Assembly: GCA_037013495.1 (NCBI GenBank)
Contig: CM072801.1
Coordinates: 72,339,816 to 72,403,815 of the forward strand
Direction of reading: 5' to 3'
DNA from: Hippophae tibetana
Lineage: Eukaryota; Streptophyta; Magnoliopsida; Rosales; Elaeagnaceae
DNA length: 64,000 nucleotides
Positions 12,621-26,800 of this stretch are shown here, piece after piece (the first letter of the stretch is position 1; each line of letters begins with the position of its first letter). Position numbers and translations under genes: made by a program. A model generated the notes under the pieces. The model was not told where the DNA came from and did no database searches. It was given only the letters and a program-made list of their open reading frames with translations.

Positions 12621-15600
12621 AAAACAAAAAGAAGTTATCAATTGGGGTTGAAACTATAAACTTTCATAACTTTTGACTCTTATATCGAAACGACTATTAT
12701 AATATATCAAATCGAGACATGTTTCCATACATAAAAAACACACTATAGCAGTAGTTTTACTATTCTCATATTTTAACCCAGATTCTATCGTTTACACTAC
12801 TTATAGACGTCTTAAAATTTTGTCGCACCCTATTACCTTTTTTTGTGTTCTTGTTCTTTCGGATACCAATTCTATCATCTTAATCATGTTTTAAGCAATT
12901 CAACCTTTCTTATTCTGTGTGTTCCTAGGTACATATGTTGTCCGCGAAAAGGATTTGCATTCTTTGGTATCATAGCCTTGGTTGCTGAAAATGGTTTATC
13001 TATATTTATTTATCTACTTTTTGAATTTTATATTTATAAAAATTTGTCGTTTGATTGTTTTCTACTTTCTTAAGTCAGATATCAGAAAAAAGAATTAAAT
13101 TGTGTCCTTAAAGTCGAGTGTTTTCTTTCAATTTTGTTGTCATTCTTTTCCTATTTGGATTTCATTTCGTAGCTTTCCGTAGTTTCACGGTATTTTTTTC
13201 TCGTTATTTCATTTTTGTGTTCAACCTATCTATGTTTTTGAAAAAAACAAGAACGTTACTACAGTTCACAATTTGAAGACAAAAAGAAGTTATCAATTGG
13301 GGTTGAAACTATAAACTTTCATAACTTTTGACTCTTATATCGAAACGACTATTATAATATATCAAATCGAGACATGTTTCCATACATAAAAAACACACTA
13401 TAGCAGTAGTTTTACTATTCTCATATTTTAACCCAGATTCTATCGTTTACACTACTTATAGACGTCTTAAAATTTTGTCGCACCCTATTACCTTTTTTTG
13501 TGTTCTTGTTCTTTCGGATACCAATTCTATCATTTTAATCATGTTTTAAGCAATTCAACCTTTCTTATTCTTTTTGTTCCTAGGTACATATGTTGTCCGC
13601 GAAAAGGATTTGCATTGTTTGGTATCATAGCCTTGGTTGCTGAAAATGGTTTACCTATATTTATTTATCTACTTTTTGAATTTTAGATTTATAAAAATTT
13701 GTCGTTTGATTGTTTTCTACTTTCTTAAGTCAGATATCAGAAAAAAGAATTAAATTGTGTCCTTAAAGTCGAGTGTTTTCTTTCAATTTTGTTGTCATTC
13801 TTTTCCTATTTGGATTTCATTTCGTAGCTTTGCTTAGTTTCACGGTATTTTTTTCTCGTTATTTCATTTTTGTGTTCAACCTATCTATGTTTTTGAAAAA
13901 AACAAGAACGTTACTACAGTTCACAATTTCAAAATAAAAAGAAGTTATCAATTGGGGTTCAAACTATAAACTTTCATAACTTTTGACTCTTATATCGAAA
14001 CGACTATTATAATATATCAAATCGAAACATGTTTCCATACATAAAAAACACACTATAGCAGTAGTTTTTCTATTATCATATTTTAACCTAGATTCTATCG
14101 GTTACACTACTTATAGACGTCTTAAAATTTGGTCGCACCCTATTACCTTTTTTTGTGTTCTTGTTCTTTCGGATACCAATTCTATCATTTTAATCATGTT
14201 TTAAGCAATTCATCCTTTCTTATTCTTTTTGTTCCTAGGTACATATGTTGTCCGCGAAAAGGATTTGCATTGTTTGGTATCATAGCCTTGGTTGCTGAAA
14301 ATGGTTTACCTATATTTATTTATCTACTTTTTGAATTTTAGATTTATAAAAATTTGTCATTTGATTGTTTTCTACTTTCTTAAGTGAGATATGAGAAAAA
14401 AGAATTAAATTGTGTCCTTAAAGTGGAGTGTTTTCTTTCAATTTTGTTTTCATTCTTTTCCTATTTGGATTTCATTTCGTAGCTTTCCTTAGTTTCACGG
14501 TATTTTTTTCTCGTTATTTCATTTTTGTGTTCAACCTATCTATGTTTTTGAAAAAAACAAGAACGTTACTACAGTTCACAATTTCAAAACAAAAAGAAGT
14601 TATCAATTGGGGTTGAAACTATAAACTTTCATAACTTTTGACTCTTATATCGAAACGACTATTATAATATATCAAATCGAAACATGTTTCCATACATAAA
14701 AAACACACTATAGCAGTAGTTTTTCTATTCTCATATTTTAACCCAGATTCCATCGTTTACACTACTTATAGACGTCTTAAAATTTTGTCGCACCCTATTA
14801 CCTTTTTTTGTGTTCTTGTTCTTTCGGATACCAATTCTATCATCTTAATCATGTTTTAAGCAATTCAACCTTTCTTATTCTGTGTGTTCCTAGGTACATA
14901 TGTTTTCCGCGAAAAGGATTTGCATTGTTTGGTATCATAGCCTTGGTTGCTGAAAATGGTTTATCTATATTTATTTATCTACTTTTTGAATTTTAGATTT
15001 ATAAAAATTTTTCGTTTGATTGTTTTCTACTTTCTTAAGTCAGATATCAGAAAAAAGAATTAAATTGTGTCCTTAAAGTGGAGTGTTTTCTTTCAACTTT
15101 GTTGTCATTCTTTTCCTATTTGGATTTCATTTCGTAGTATTCCTTAGTTTCACGGTATTTTTTTCTCGTTATTTCATTTTTGTGTTCAACCTATCTATGT
15201 TTTTGAAAAAACAAGAAAGTTACTACAGTTCACAATTTCAAAACAAAAAGAAGTTATCAATTGGGGTTGAAACTATAAACTTTCATAACTTTTGACTCTT
15301 ATATCGAAACGACTATTATAATATATCAAATCGAGACATGTTTCCATACATAAAAAAACACACTATAGCAGTAGTTTTTCTATTCTCATATTTTAACCCA
15401 GATTCCATCGTTTACACTACTTATAGACGTCTTAAAATTTTGTCGCACCCTATTACCTTTTTTTGTGTTCTTGTTCTTTCGAATTCCAATTCTATCATCT
15501 TAACCATGTTTTTAGCAATTCAACCTTTCTTATTCTTTGTATTCATAGGTACATATGTTGTTCGCGAAAAGGATTTGCATTTTTTGGTATCATAGCCTTG

Positions 15601-17301
15601 GTTGCTGAAAATGGTTAATCTATATTTATTTATCTACTTTTTGAATTTTAGATTTATAAAAATTTGTCGTTTGATTGTTTTCTACTTTCTTAAGTCAGAT
15701 ACCAAAAAAAAGAATTAAATTGTGTCCTTAAAGTCAAGTGTTTTCTTTCAATTTTGTTGTCATTCTTTTCCTATTTGGATTTCATTTCGTAGCTTTCCGT
15801 AGTTTCACGGTATTTTTTTCTCGTTATTTCATTTTTGTGTTCAACCTATCTATGTTTTTGAAAAAAACAAGAACGTTACTACAGTTCACAATTTCAAAAC
15901 AAAAAGAAGTTATCAATTGGGGTTGAAACTATAAACTTTCATAACTTTTGATTCTTATATCGAAACGACTATTATAATATATCAAATCGAGACATGTTTC
16001 CATACATAAAAAAACACACTATAGCAGTAGTTTTTCTATTCTCATATTTTAACTCAGATTCCATCGTTTACACTACTTATAGACGCCTTAAAATTTTGTC
16101 GCACCCTATTACCTTTTTTTGTGTTCTTGTTCTTTCGAATTCCAATTCTATCATCTTAACCATGTTTTTAGCAATTCAACCTTTCTTATTCTTTGTATTC
16201 ATAGGTACATATGTTGTTCGCGAAAAGGATTTGCATTTTTTGGTATCATAGCCTTGGTTGCTGAAAATGGTTAATCTATATTTATTTATCTACTTTTTGA
16301 ATTTTAGATTTATAAAAATTTGTCGTTTGATTGTTTTCTACTTTCTTAAGTCAGATATCAGAAAAAAGAATTAAATTGTGTCCTTAAAGTCGAGTGTTTT
16401 CTTTCAATTTTGTTGTCATTCTTTTCCTATTTGGATTTCATTTCGTAGCTTTGCTTAGTTTCACGGTATTTTTTTCTCGTTATTTCATTTTTGTGTTCAA
16501 CCTATCTATGTTTTTGAAAAAAACAAGAACGTTACTACAGTTCACAATTTGAAAACAAAAAGAAGTTATCAATTGGGGTTGAAACTATAAACTTTCATAA
16601 CTTTTGACTCTTATATTGAAACGACTATTATAATATATCAAATCCAAACATGTTTCCATACATAAAAAACACACTATAGCAGTAGTTTTTCTATTCTCAT
16701 ATTTTAACCCAGATTCTATCGTTTACACTACTTATAGACGTCTTAAAATTTTGTCGCACCCTATTACCTTTTTTTGTGTTCTTGTTCTTTCGGATACCAA
16801 TTCTATCATCTTAATCATGTTTTAAGCAATTCAACCTTTCTTATTCTTTGTGTTCCTAGGTACATATGTTGTCCGCGAAAAGGATTTGTATTGTTTGGTA
16901 TCATAGCCTTGGTTGCTGAAAATGGTTTATCTATATTTATTTATCTACATTTTGAATTTTATATTTATAAAAATTTGTCGTTTGATTGTTTTCTACTTTC
17001 TTAAGTCAGATATCAGAAAAAAGAATTTAATTGTGTCCTTAAAGTCGAGTGTTTTCTTTCAATTTTGTTGTCATTCTTTTCCTATTTGGATTTCATTTGG
17101 TAGCTTTCCTTAGTTTCACGGTATTTTTTTCTCGTTATTTCATTTTTGTGTTCAACCTATCTATGTTTTTGAAAAAAACAAGAAAGTTACTATAGTTCAC
17201 AATTTCAAAACAAAAAGAAGTTATCAATTGGGGTTGAAACTATAAACTTTCATAACTTTTGACTCTTATATCGAAACGACTATTATAATATATCAAATCG
17301 A
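12621..17301 (+). repeat. 4.7-kb duplicated satellite segment, copy 1
   Basis: About seven units matching 19172-23852 at a constant offset of 6551 bp (ten unit lengths). Anchors along the segment keep that offset, including the type II pair. I noticed two substitutions only: 13223 (a) against 19774 (t), and 17031 (t) against 23582 (a). The edges are sharp: 12620 (c) against 19171 (g), and 17302 (g) against 23853 (a). Confidence 0.85.
15067..16377 (+). repeat. Pair of adjacent type II satellite monomers
   Basis: Two consecutive units (15067-15721 and 15722-16377) carry the 'tttcgaattcc' / 'gttgttcgcg' variant set. The pair recurs at 21618-22928 with the same private changes, for example 'cagataccaaaaaaaag' near 15700 and 22251, and 'ttgattcttatatcg' near 15950 and 22500. 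This shows the pair was copied as part of a larger segment. Confidence 0.8.
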
Positions 17302-19171
17302 GACATGTTTCCATACATAAAAAACACACTATAGCAGTAGTTTTACTATTCTCATATTTTAACCCAGATTCTATCGTTTACACTACTTATAGACGTCTTA
17401 AAATTTTGTCGCACCCTATTACCTTTTTTTGTGTTCTTGTTCTTTCGGATACCAATTCTATCATTTTAATCATGTTTTAAGCAATTCAACCTTTCTTATT
17501 CTTTTTGTTCCTAGGTACATATGTTGTCCGCGAAAAGGATTTGCATTGTTTGGTATCATAGCCTTGGTTGCTGAAAATGGTTTACCTATATTTATTTATC
17601 TACTTTTTGAATTTTAGATTTATAAAAATTTGTCGTTTGATTGTTTTCTACTTTCTTAAGTCAGATATCAGAAAAAAGAATTAAATTGTGTCCTTAAAGT
17701 CGAGTGTTTTCTTTCAATTTTGTTGTCATTCTTTTCCTATTTGGATTTCATTTCGTAGCTTTGCTTAGTTTCACGGTATTTTTTTCTCGTTATTTCATTT
17801 TTGTGTTCAACCTATCTATGTTTTTGAAAAAAACAAGAACTTTACTACAGTTCACAATTTCAAAATAAAAAGAAGTTATCAATTGGGGTTCAAACTATAA
17901 ACTTTCATAACTTTTGACTCTTATATCGAAACGACTATTATAATATATCAAATCGAAACATGTTTCCATACATAAAAAACACACTATAGCAGTAGTTTTT
18001 CTATTATCATATTTTAACCTAGATTCTATCGGTTACACTACTTATAGACGTCTTAAAATTTGGTCGCACCCTATTACCTTTTTTTGTGTTCTTGTTCTTT
18101 CGGATACCAATTCTATCATTTTAATCATGTTTTAAGCAATTCATCCTTTCTTATTCTTTTTGTTCCTAGGTACATATGTTGTCCGCGAAAAGGATTTGCA
18201 TTGTTTGGTATCATAGCCTTGGTTGCTGAAAATGGTTTACCTATATTTATTTATCTACTTTTTGAATTTTAGATTTATAAAAATTTGTCATTTGATTGTT
18301 TTCTACTTTCTTAAGTGAGATATGAGAAAAAAGAATTAAATTGTGTCCTTAAAGTGGAGTGTTTTCTTTCAATTTTGTTTTCATTCTTTTCCTATTTGGA
18401 TTTCATTTCGTAGCTTTGCTTAGTTTCACGGAATTTTTTTCTCGTTATTTCATTTTTGTGTTCAACCTATCTATGTTTTTGAAAAAAACAAGAACGTTAC
18501 TACAGTTCACAATTTGAAAACAAAAAGAAGTTATCAATTGGGGTTGAAACTATAAACTTTCATAACTTTTGACTCTTATATCGAAACGACTATTATAATA
18601 TATCAAATCCAAACATGTTTCCATACATAAAAAACACACTATAGCAGTAGTTTTTCTATTCTCATATTTTAACCCAGATTCTATCGTTTACACTACTTAT
18701 AGACGTCTTAAAATTTTGTCGCACCCTATTACCTTTTTTTGTTTTCTTGTTCTTTCGGATACCAATTCTATCATCTTAATCATGTTTTAAGCAATTCAAC
18801 CTTTCTTATTCTGTGTGTTCCTAGGTACATATGTTGTCCGCGAAAAGGATTTGCATTGTTTGGTATCATAGCCTTGGTTGCTGAAAATGGTTTATCTATA
18901 TTTATTTATCTACTTTTTGAATTTTATATTTATAAAAATTTGTCGTTTGATTGTTTTCTACTTTCTTAAGTCAGATATCAGAAAAAAGAATTAAATTGTG
19001 TCCTTAAAGTCGAGTGTTTTCTTTCAATTTTGTTGTCATTCTTTTCCTATTTGGATTTCATTTCGTAGCTTTCCGTAGTTTCACGGTATTTTTTTCTCGT
19101 TATTTCATTTTTGTGTTCAACCTATCTATGTTTTTGAAAAAAACAAGAACGTTACTACAGTTCACAATTTG

Positions 19172-22100
19172 AAAACAAAAAGAAGTTATCAATTGGGGTT
19201 GAAACTATAAACTTTCATAACTTTTGACTCTTATATCGAAACGACTATTATAATATATCAAATCGAGACATGTTTCCATACATAAAAAACACACTATAGC
19301 AGTAGTTTTACTATTCTCATATTTTAACCCAGATTCTATCGTTTACACTACTTATAGACGTCTTAAAATTTTGTCGCACCCTATTACCTTTTTTTGTGTT
19401 CTTGTTCTTTCGGATACCAATTCTATCATCTTAATCATGTTTTAAGCAATTCAACCTTTCTTATTCTGTGTGTTCCTAGGTACATATGTTGTCCGCGAAA
19501 AGGATTTGCATTCTTTGGTATCATAGCCTTGGTTGCTGAAAATGGTTTATCTATATTTATTTATCTACTTTTTGAATTTTATATTTATAAAAATTTGTCG
19601 TTTGATTGTTTTCTACTTTCTTAAGTCAGATATCAGAAAAAAGAATTAAATTGTGTCCTTAAAGTCGAGTGTTTTCTTTCAATTTTGTTGTCATTCTTTT
19701 CCTATTTGGATTTCATTTCGTAGCTTTCCGTAGTTTCACGGTATTTTTTTCTCGTTATTTCATTTTTGTGTTCTACCTATCTATGTTTTTGAAAAAAACA
19801 AGAACGTTACTACAGTTCACAATTTGAAGACAAAAAGAAGTTATCAATTGGGGTTGAAACTATAAACTTTCATAACTTTTGACTCTTATATCGAAACGAC
19901 TATTATAATATATCAAATCGAGACATGTTTCCATACATAAAAAACACACTATAGCAGTAGTTTTACTATTCTCATATTTTAACCCAGATTCTATCGTTTA
20001 CACTACTTATAGACGTCTTAAAATTTTGTCGCACCCTATTACCTTTTTTTGTGTTCTTGTTCTTTCGGATACCAATTCTATCATTTTAATCATGTTTTAA
20101 GCAATTCAACCTTTCTTATTCTTTTTGTTCCTAGGTACATATGTTGTCCGCGAAAAGGATTTGCATTGTTTGGTATCATAGCCTTGGTTGCTGAAAATGG
20201 TTTACCTATATTTATTTATCTACTTTTTGAATTTTAGATTTATAAAAATTTGTCGTTTGATTGTTTTCTACTTTCTTAAGTCAGATATCAGAAAAAAGAA
20301 TTAAATTGTGTCCTTAAAGTCGAGTGTTTTCTTTCAATTTTGTTGTCATTCTTTTCCTATTTGGATTTCATTTCGTAGCTTTGCTTAGTTTCACGGTATT
20401 TTTTTCTCGTTATTTCATTTTTGTGTTCAACCTATCTATGTTTTTGAAAAAAACAAGAACGTTACTACAGTTCACAATTTCAAAATAAAAAGAAGTTATC
20501 AATTGGGGTTCAAACTATAAACTTTCATAACTTTTGACTCTTATATCGAAACGACTATTATAATATATCAAATCGAAACATGTTTCCATACATAAAAAAC
20601 ACACTATAGCAGTAGTTTTTCTATTATCATATTTTAACCTAGATTCTATCGGTTACACTACTTATAGACGTCTTAAAATTTGGTCGCACCCTATTACCTT
20701 TTTTTGTGTTCTTGTTCTTTCGGATACCAATTCTATCATTTTAATCATGTTTTAAGCAATTCATCCTTTCTTATTCTTTTTGTTCCTAGGTACATATGTT
20801 GTCCGCGAAAAGGATTTGCATTGTTTGGTATCATAGCCTTGGTTGCTGAAAATGGTTTACCTATATTTATTTATCTACTTTTTGAATTTTAGATTTATAA
20901 AAATTTGTCATTTGATTGTTTTCTACTTTCTTAAGTGAGATATGAGAAAAAAGAATTAAATTGTGTCCTTAAAGTGGAGTGTTTTCTTTCAATTTTGTTT
21001 TCATTCTTTTCCTATTTGGATTTCATTTCGTAGCTTTCCTTAGTTTCACGGTATTTTTTTCTCGTTATTTCATTTTTGTGTTCAACCTATCTATGTTTTT
21101 GAAAAAAACAAGAACGTTACTACAGTTCACAATTTCAAAACAAAAAGAAGTTATCAATTGGGGTTGAAACTATAAACTTTCATAACTTTTGACTCTTATA
21201 TCGAAACGACTATTATAATATATCAAATCGAAACATGTTTCCATACATAAAAAACACACTATAGCAGTAGTTTTTCTATTCTCATATTTTAACCCAGATT
21301 CCATCGTTTACACTACTTATAGACGTCTTAAAATTTTGTCGCACCCTATTACCTTTTTTTGTGTTCTTGTTCTTTCGGATACCAATTCTATCATCTTAAT
21401 CATGTTTTAAGCAATTCAACCTTTCTTATTCTGTGTGTTCCTAGGTACATATGTTTTCCGCGAAAAGGATTTGCATTGTTTGGTATCATAGCCTTGGTTG
21501 CTGAAAATGGTTTATCTATATTTATTTATCTACTTTTTGAATTTTAGATTTATAAAAATTTTTCGTTTGATTGTTTTCTACTTTCTTAAGTCAGATATCA
21601 GAAAAAAGAATTAAATTGTGTCCTTAAAGTGGAGTGTTTTCTTTCAACTTTGTTGTCATTCTTTTCCTATTTGGATTTCATTTCGTAGTATTCCTTAGTT
21701 TCACGGTATTTTTTTCTCGTTATTTCATTTTTGTGTTCAACCTATCTATGTTTTTGAAAAAACAAGAAAGTTACTACAGTTCACAATTTCAAAACAAAAA
21801 GAAGTTATCAATTGGGGTTGAAACTATAAACTTTCATAACTTTTGACTCTTATATCGAAACGACTATTATAATATATCAAATCGAGACATGTTTCCATAC
21901 ATAAAAAAACACACTATAGCAGTAGTTTTTCTATTCTCATATTTTAACCCAGATTCCATCGTTTACACTACTTATAGACGTCTTAAAATTTTGTCGCACC
22001 CTATTACCTTTTTTTGTGTTCTTGTTCTTTCGAATTCCAATTCTATCATCTTAACCATGTTTTTAGCAATTCAACCTTTCTTATTCTTTGTATTCATAGG

Positions 22101-23852
22101 TACATATGTTGTTCGCGAAAAGGATTTGCATTTTTTGGTATCATAGCCTTGGTTGCTGAAAATGGTTAATCTATATTTATTTATCTACTTTTTGAATTTT
22201 AGATTTATAAAAATTTGTCGTTTGATTGTTTTCTACTTTCTTAAGTCAGATACCAAAAAAAAGAATTAAATTGTGTCCTTAAAGTCAAGTGTTTTCTTTC
22301 AATTTTGTTGTCATTCTTTTCCTATTTGGATTTCATTTCGTAGCTTTCCGTAGTTTCACGGTATTTTTTTCTCGTTATTTCATTTTTGTGTTCAACCTAT
22401 CTATGTTTTTGAAAAAAACAAGAACGTTACTACAGTTCACAATTTCAAAACAAAAAGAAGTTATCAATTGGGGTTGAAACTATAAACTTTCATAACTTTT
22501 GATTCTTATATCGAAACGACTATTATAATATATCAAATCGAGACATGTTTCCATACATAAAAAAACACACTATAGCAGTAGTTTTTCTATTCTCATATTT
22601 TAACTCAGATTCCATCGTTTACACTACTTATAGACGCCTTAAAATTTTGTCGCACCCTATTACCTTTTTTTGTGTTCTTGTTCTTTCGAATTCCAATTCT
22701 ATCATCTTAACCATGTTTTTAGCAATTCAACCTTTCTTATTCTTTGTATTCATAGGTACATATGTTGTTCGCGAAAAGGATTTGCATTTTTTGGTATCAT
22801 AGCCTTGGTTGCTGAAAATGGTTAATCTATATTTATTTATCTACTTTTTGAATTTTAGATTTATAAAAATTTGTCGTTTGATTGTTTTCTACTTTCTTAA
22901 GTCAGATATCAGAAAAAAGAATTAAATTGTGTCCTTAAAGTCGAGTGTTTTCTTTCAATTTTGTTGTCATTCTTTTCCTATTTGGATTTCATTTCGTAGC
23001 TTTGCTTAGTTTCACGGTATTTTTTTCTCGTTATTTCATTTTTGTGTTCAACCTATCTATGTTTTTGAAAAAAACAAGAACGTTACTACAGTTCACAATT
23101 TGAAAACAAAAAGAAGTTATCAATTGGGGTTGAAACTATAAACTTTCATAACTTTTGACTCTTATATTGAAACGACTATTATAATATATCAAATCCAAAC
23201 ATGTTTCCATACATAAAAAACACACTATAGCAGTAGTTTTTCTATTCTCATATTTTAACCCAGATTCTATCGTTTACACTACTTATAGACGTCTTAAAAT
23301 TTTGTCGCACCCTATTACCTTTTTTTGTGTTCTTGTTCTTTCGGATACCAATTCTATCATCTTAATCATGTTTTAAGCAATTCAACCTTTCTTATTCTTT
23401 GTGTTCCTAGGTACATATGTTGTCCGCGAAAAGGATTTGTATTGTTTGGTATCATAGCCTTGGTTGCTGAAAATGGTTTATCTATATTTATTTATCTACA
23501 TTTTGAATTTTATATTTATAAAAATTTGTCGTTTGATTGTTTTCTACTTTCTTAAGTCAGATATCAGAAAAAAGAATTTAAATGTGTCCTTAAAGTCGAG
23601 TGTTTTCTTTCAATTTTGTTGTCATTCTTTTCCTATTTGGATTTCATTTGGTAGCTTTCCTTAGTTTCACGGTATTTTTTTCTCGTTATTTCATTTTTGT
23701 GTTCAACCTATCTATGTTTTTGAAAAAAACAAGAAAGTTACTATAGTTCACAATTTCAAAACAAAAAGAAGTTATCAATTGGGGTTGAAACTATAAACTT
23801 TCATAACTTTTGACTCTTATATCGAAACGACTATTATAATATATCAAATCGA
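19172..23852 (+). repeat. 4.7-kb duplicated satellite segment, copy 2
   Basis: Second copy of 12621-17301. The 1870 bp between the copies (17302-19171) consist of ordinary units not covered by this duplication. Confidence 0.85.
21618..22928 (+). repeat. Second copy of the type II monomer pair
   Basis: Copy of the 15067-16377 pair at an offset of 6551 bp, with the same private variants. It lies inside the 4.7-kb duplicated segment 19172-23852. Confidence 0.8.
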
Positions 23853-26800
23853 AACATGTTTCCATACATAAAAAACACATTATAGCAGTAGTTTTTCTAT
23901 TCTCATATTTTAACCCAGATTCCATCGTTTACACTACTTATTCACGTCTGAAAATTTTGTCGCACCCTATTACCTTTTTTGTGTTCTTGTTCTTTCGAAT
24001 TCCAATTCTATCATCTTAACCATGTTTTTAGTTTTTCAACCTTTCTTATTCTTTGAATTCATAGGTACATATGTCATGCGCGAAAAGGATTTGCATTTTT
24101 TGGTATCATAGCCTTGGTTGCGGAAAATGGTTTATCTATATTTATTTATCTACTTTTTGAATTTTAGATTTATAAAAATTTGTGGTTTGATTGTTTTCTA
24201 CCTTCTTAAGTCAGATATCAAAAAAAAGAATTAAATTGTGTCCTTAAAGTCGAGTGTTTTCTTTCAATTTTGTTGTCATTCTTTTCCTATTTGGATTTCA
24301 TTTCGTAGCTTTCCTTAGTTTCACGGTATTTTTTTCTCGTTAATACATTTTTGTGTTCAACCTATCTATGTTTTTGAAAAAAACAAGAACGTTACTACAG
24401 TTAACAATTTCAAAATAAAAAGAAGTTATCAATTGGGGTTGAAACTATAAACTTTCATAACTTTTGACTCTTATGTCGAAACGACTATTATAATATATCA
24501 AATCGAAACATGTTTCCATACATAAAAAACACACTATAGCATTAGTTTTTCTATTCTCATATTTTAACCCAGATTCTATCGTTTACACTACTTATAGACG
24601 TCTTAAAATTTGGTCGCACCCTATTACCTTTTTTTGTGTTCTTGTTCTTTCGGATACCAATTCTATCATTTTAATCATGTTTTAAGCAATTCAACCTTTC
24701 TTATTCTTTTTGTTCCTAGGTACATATGTTGTCCGCGAAAAGGATTTGCATTGTTTGGTATCATAGCCTTGGTTGCTGAAAATGGTTTACCTATATTTAT
24801 TTATCTACTTTTTGAATTTTAGATTTATAAAAATTTGTCTTTGATTGTTTTCTACTTTCTTAAGTGAGATATGAGAAAAAAGAATTAAATTGTGTCCTTA
24901 AAGTCGAGTGTTTTCTTTCAATTTTGTTGTCATTCTTTTCCTATTTAGATTTCATTTCGTAGCTTTCCTTAGTTTCACTGTATTTTTTTCTCGTTATTAC
25001 ATTTTTGTGTTCAACCTATCTATGTTTTTGAAAAAAACAAGAACGTTACTACAGTTAACAATTTCAAAATAAAAAGAAGTTATCAATTGGGGTTGAAACT
25101 ATAAACTTTCATAACTTTTGACTCTTATATCGAAACGACTATTATAATATATCAAATCGAAACATGTTTCCATACATAAAAAACACATTATAGCAGTAGT
25201 TTTTCTATTCTCATATTTTAACCCAGATTCCATCGTTTACACTACTTATTCACGTCTGAAAATTTTGTCGCACCCTATTACCTTTTTTGTGTTCTTGTTC
25301 TTTCGAATTCCAATTCTATCATCTTAACCATGTTTTTAGTTATTCAACCTTTCTTATTCTTTGAATTCATAGGTACATATGTCATGCGCGAAAAGGATTT
25401 GCATTTTTTGGTATCATAGCCTTGGTTGCGTAAAATGGTTTATCTATATTTATTTATCTACTTTTTGAATTTTAGATTTATAAAAATTTGTGGTTTGATT
25501 GTTTTCTACCTTCTTAAGTCAGATATCAAAAAAAAGAATTAAATTGTGTCCTTAAAGTCGAGTGTTTTCTTTCAATTTTGTTGTCATTCTTTTCCTATTT
25601 GGATTTCATTTCGTAGCTTTCCTTAGTTTCACTGTATTTTTTTCTCGTTAATACATTTTTGTGTTCAACCTATCTATGTTTTTGAAAAAAACAAGAACGT
25701 TACTACAGTTAACAATTTCAAAATAAAAAGAAGTTATCAATTGGGGTTGAAACTATAAACTTTCATAACTTTTGACTCTTATGTCGAAACGACTATTATA
25801 ATATATCAAATCGAAACATGTTTCCATACATAAAAAACACACTATAGCATTAGTTTTTCTATTCTCATATTTTAACCCAGATTCTATCGTTTACACTACT
25901 TATAGACGTCTTAAAATTTGGTCGCACCCTATTACCTTTTTTTGTGTTCTTGTTCTTTCGGATACCAATTCTATCATTTTAATCATGTTTTAAGCAATTC
26001 AACCTTTCTTATTCTTTTTGTTCCTAGGTACATATGTTGTCCGCGAAAAGGATTTGCATTGTTTGGTATCATAGCCTTGGTTGCTGAAAATGGTTTACCT
26101 ATATTTATTTATCTACTTTTTGAATTTTAGATTTATAAAAATTTGTCTTTGATTGTTTTCTACTTTCTTAAGTGAGATATGAGAAAAAAGAATTAAATTG
26201 TGTCCTTAAAGTCGAGTGTTTTCTTTCAATTTTGTTGTCATTCTTTTCCTATTTGGATTTCATTTCGTAGCTTTCCTTAGTTTCACGGTATTTTTTTCTC
26301 GTTATTACATTTTTGTGTTCAACCTATCTATGTTTTTGAAAAAAACAAGAACGTTACTACAGTTAACAATTTCAAAATAAAAAGAAGTTATCAATTGGGG
26401 TTGAAACTATAAACTTTCATAACTTTTGACTCTTATGTCGAAACGACTATTATAATATATCAAATCGAAACATGTTTCCATACATAAAAAACACACTATA
26501 GCAGTAGTTTTTCTATTCTCATATTTTAACCCAGATTCTATCGTTTACACTACTTATAGACGTCTTAAAATTTGGTCGCACCCTATTACCTTTTTTTGTG
26601 TTCTTGTTCTTTCGGATACCAATTCTATCATTTTAATCATGTTTTAAGCAATTCAACCTTTCTTATTCTTTTTGTTCCTAGGTACATATGTTGTCCGCGA
26701 AAAGGATTTGCATTTTTTGGTATCATAGCCTTGGTTGCTGAAAATGGTTTATCTATATTTATTTATCTACTTTTTGAATTTTAGATTTATAAAAATTTGT

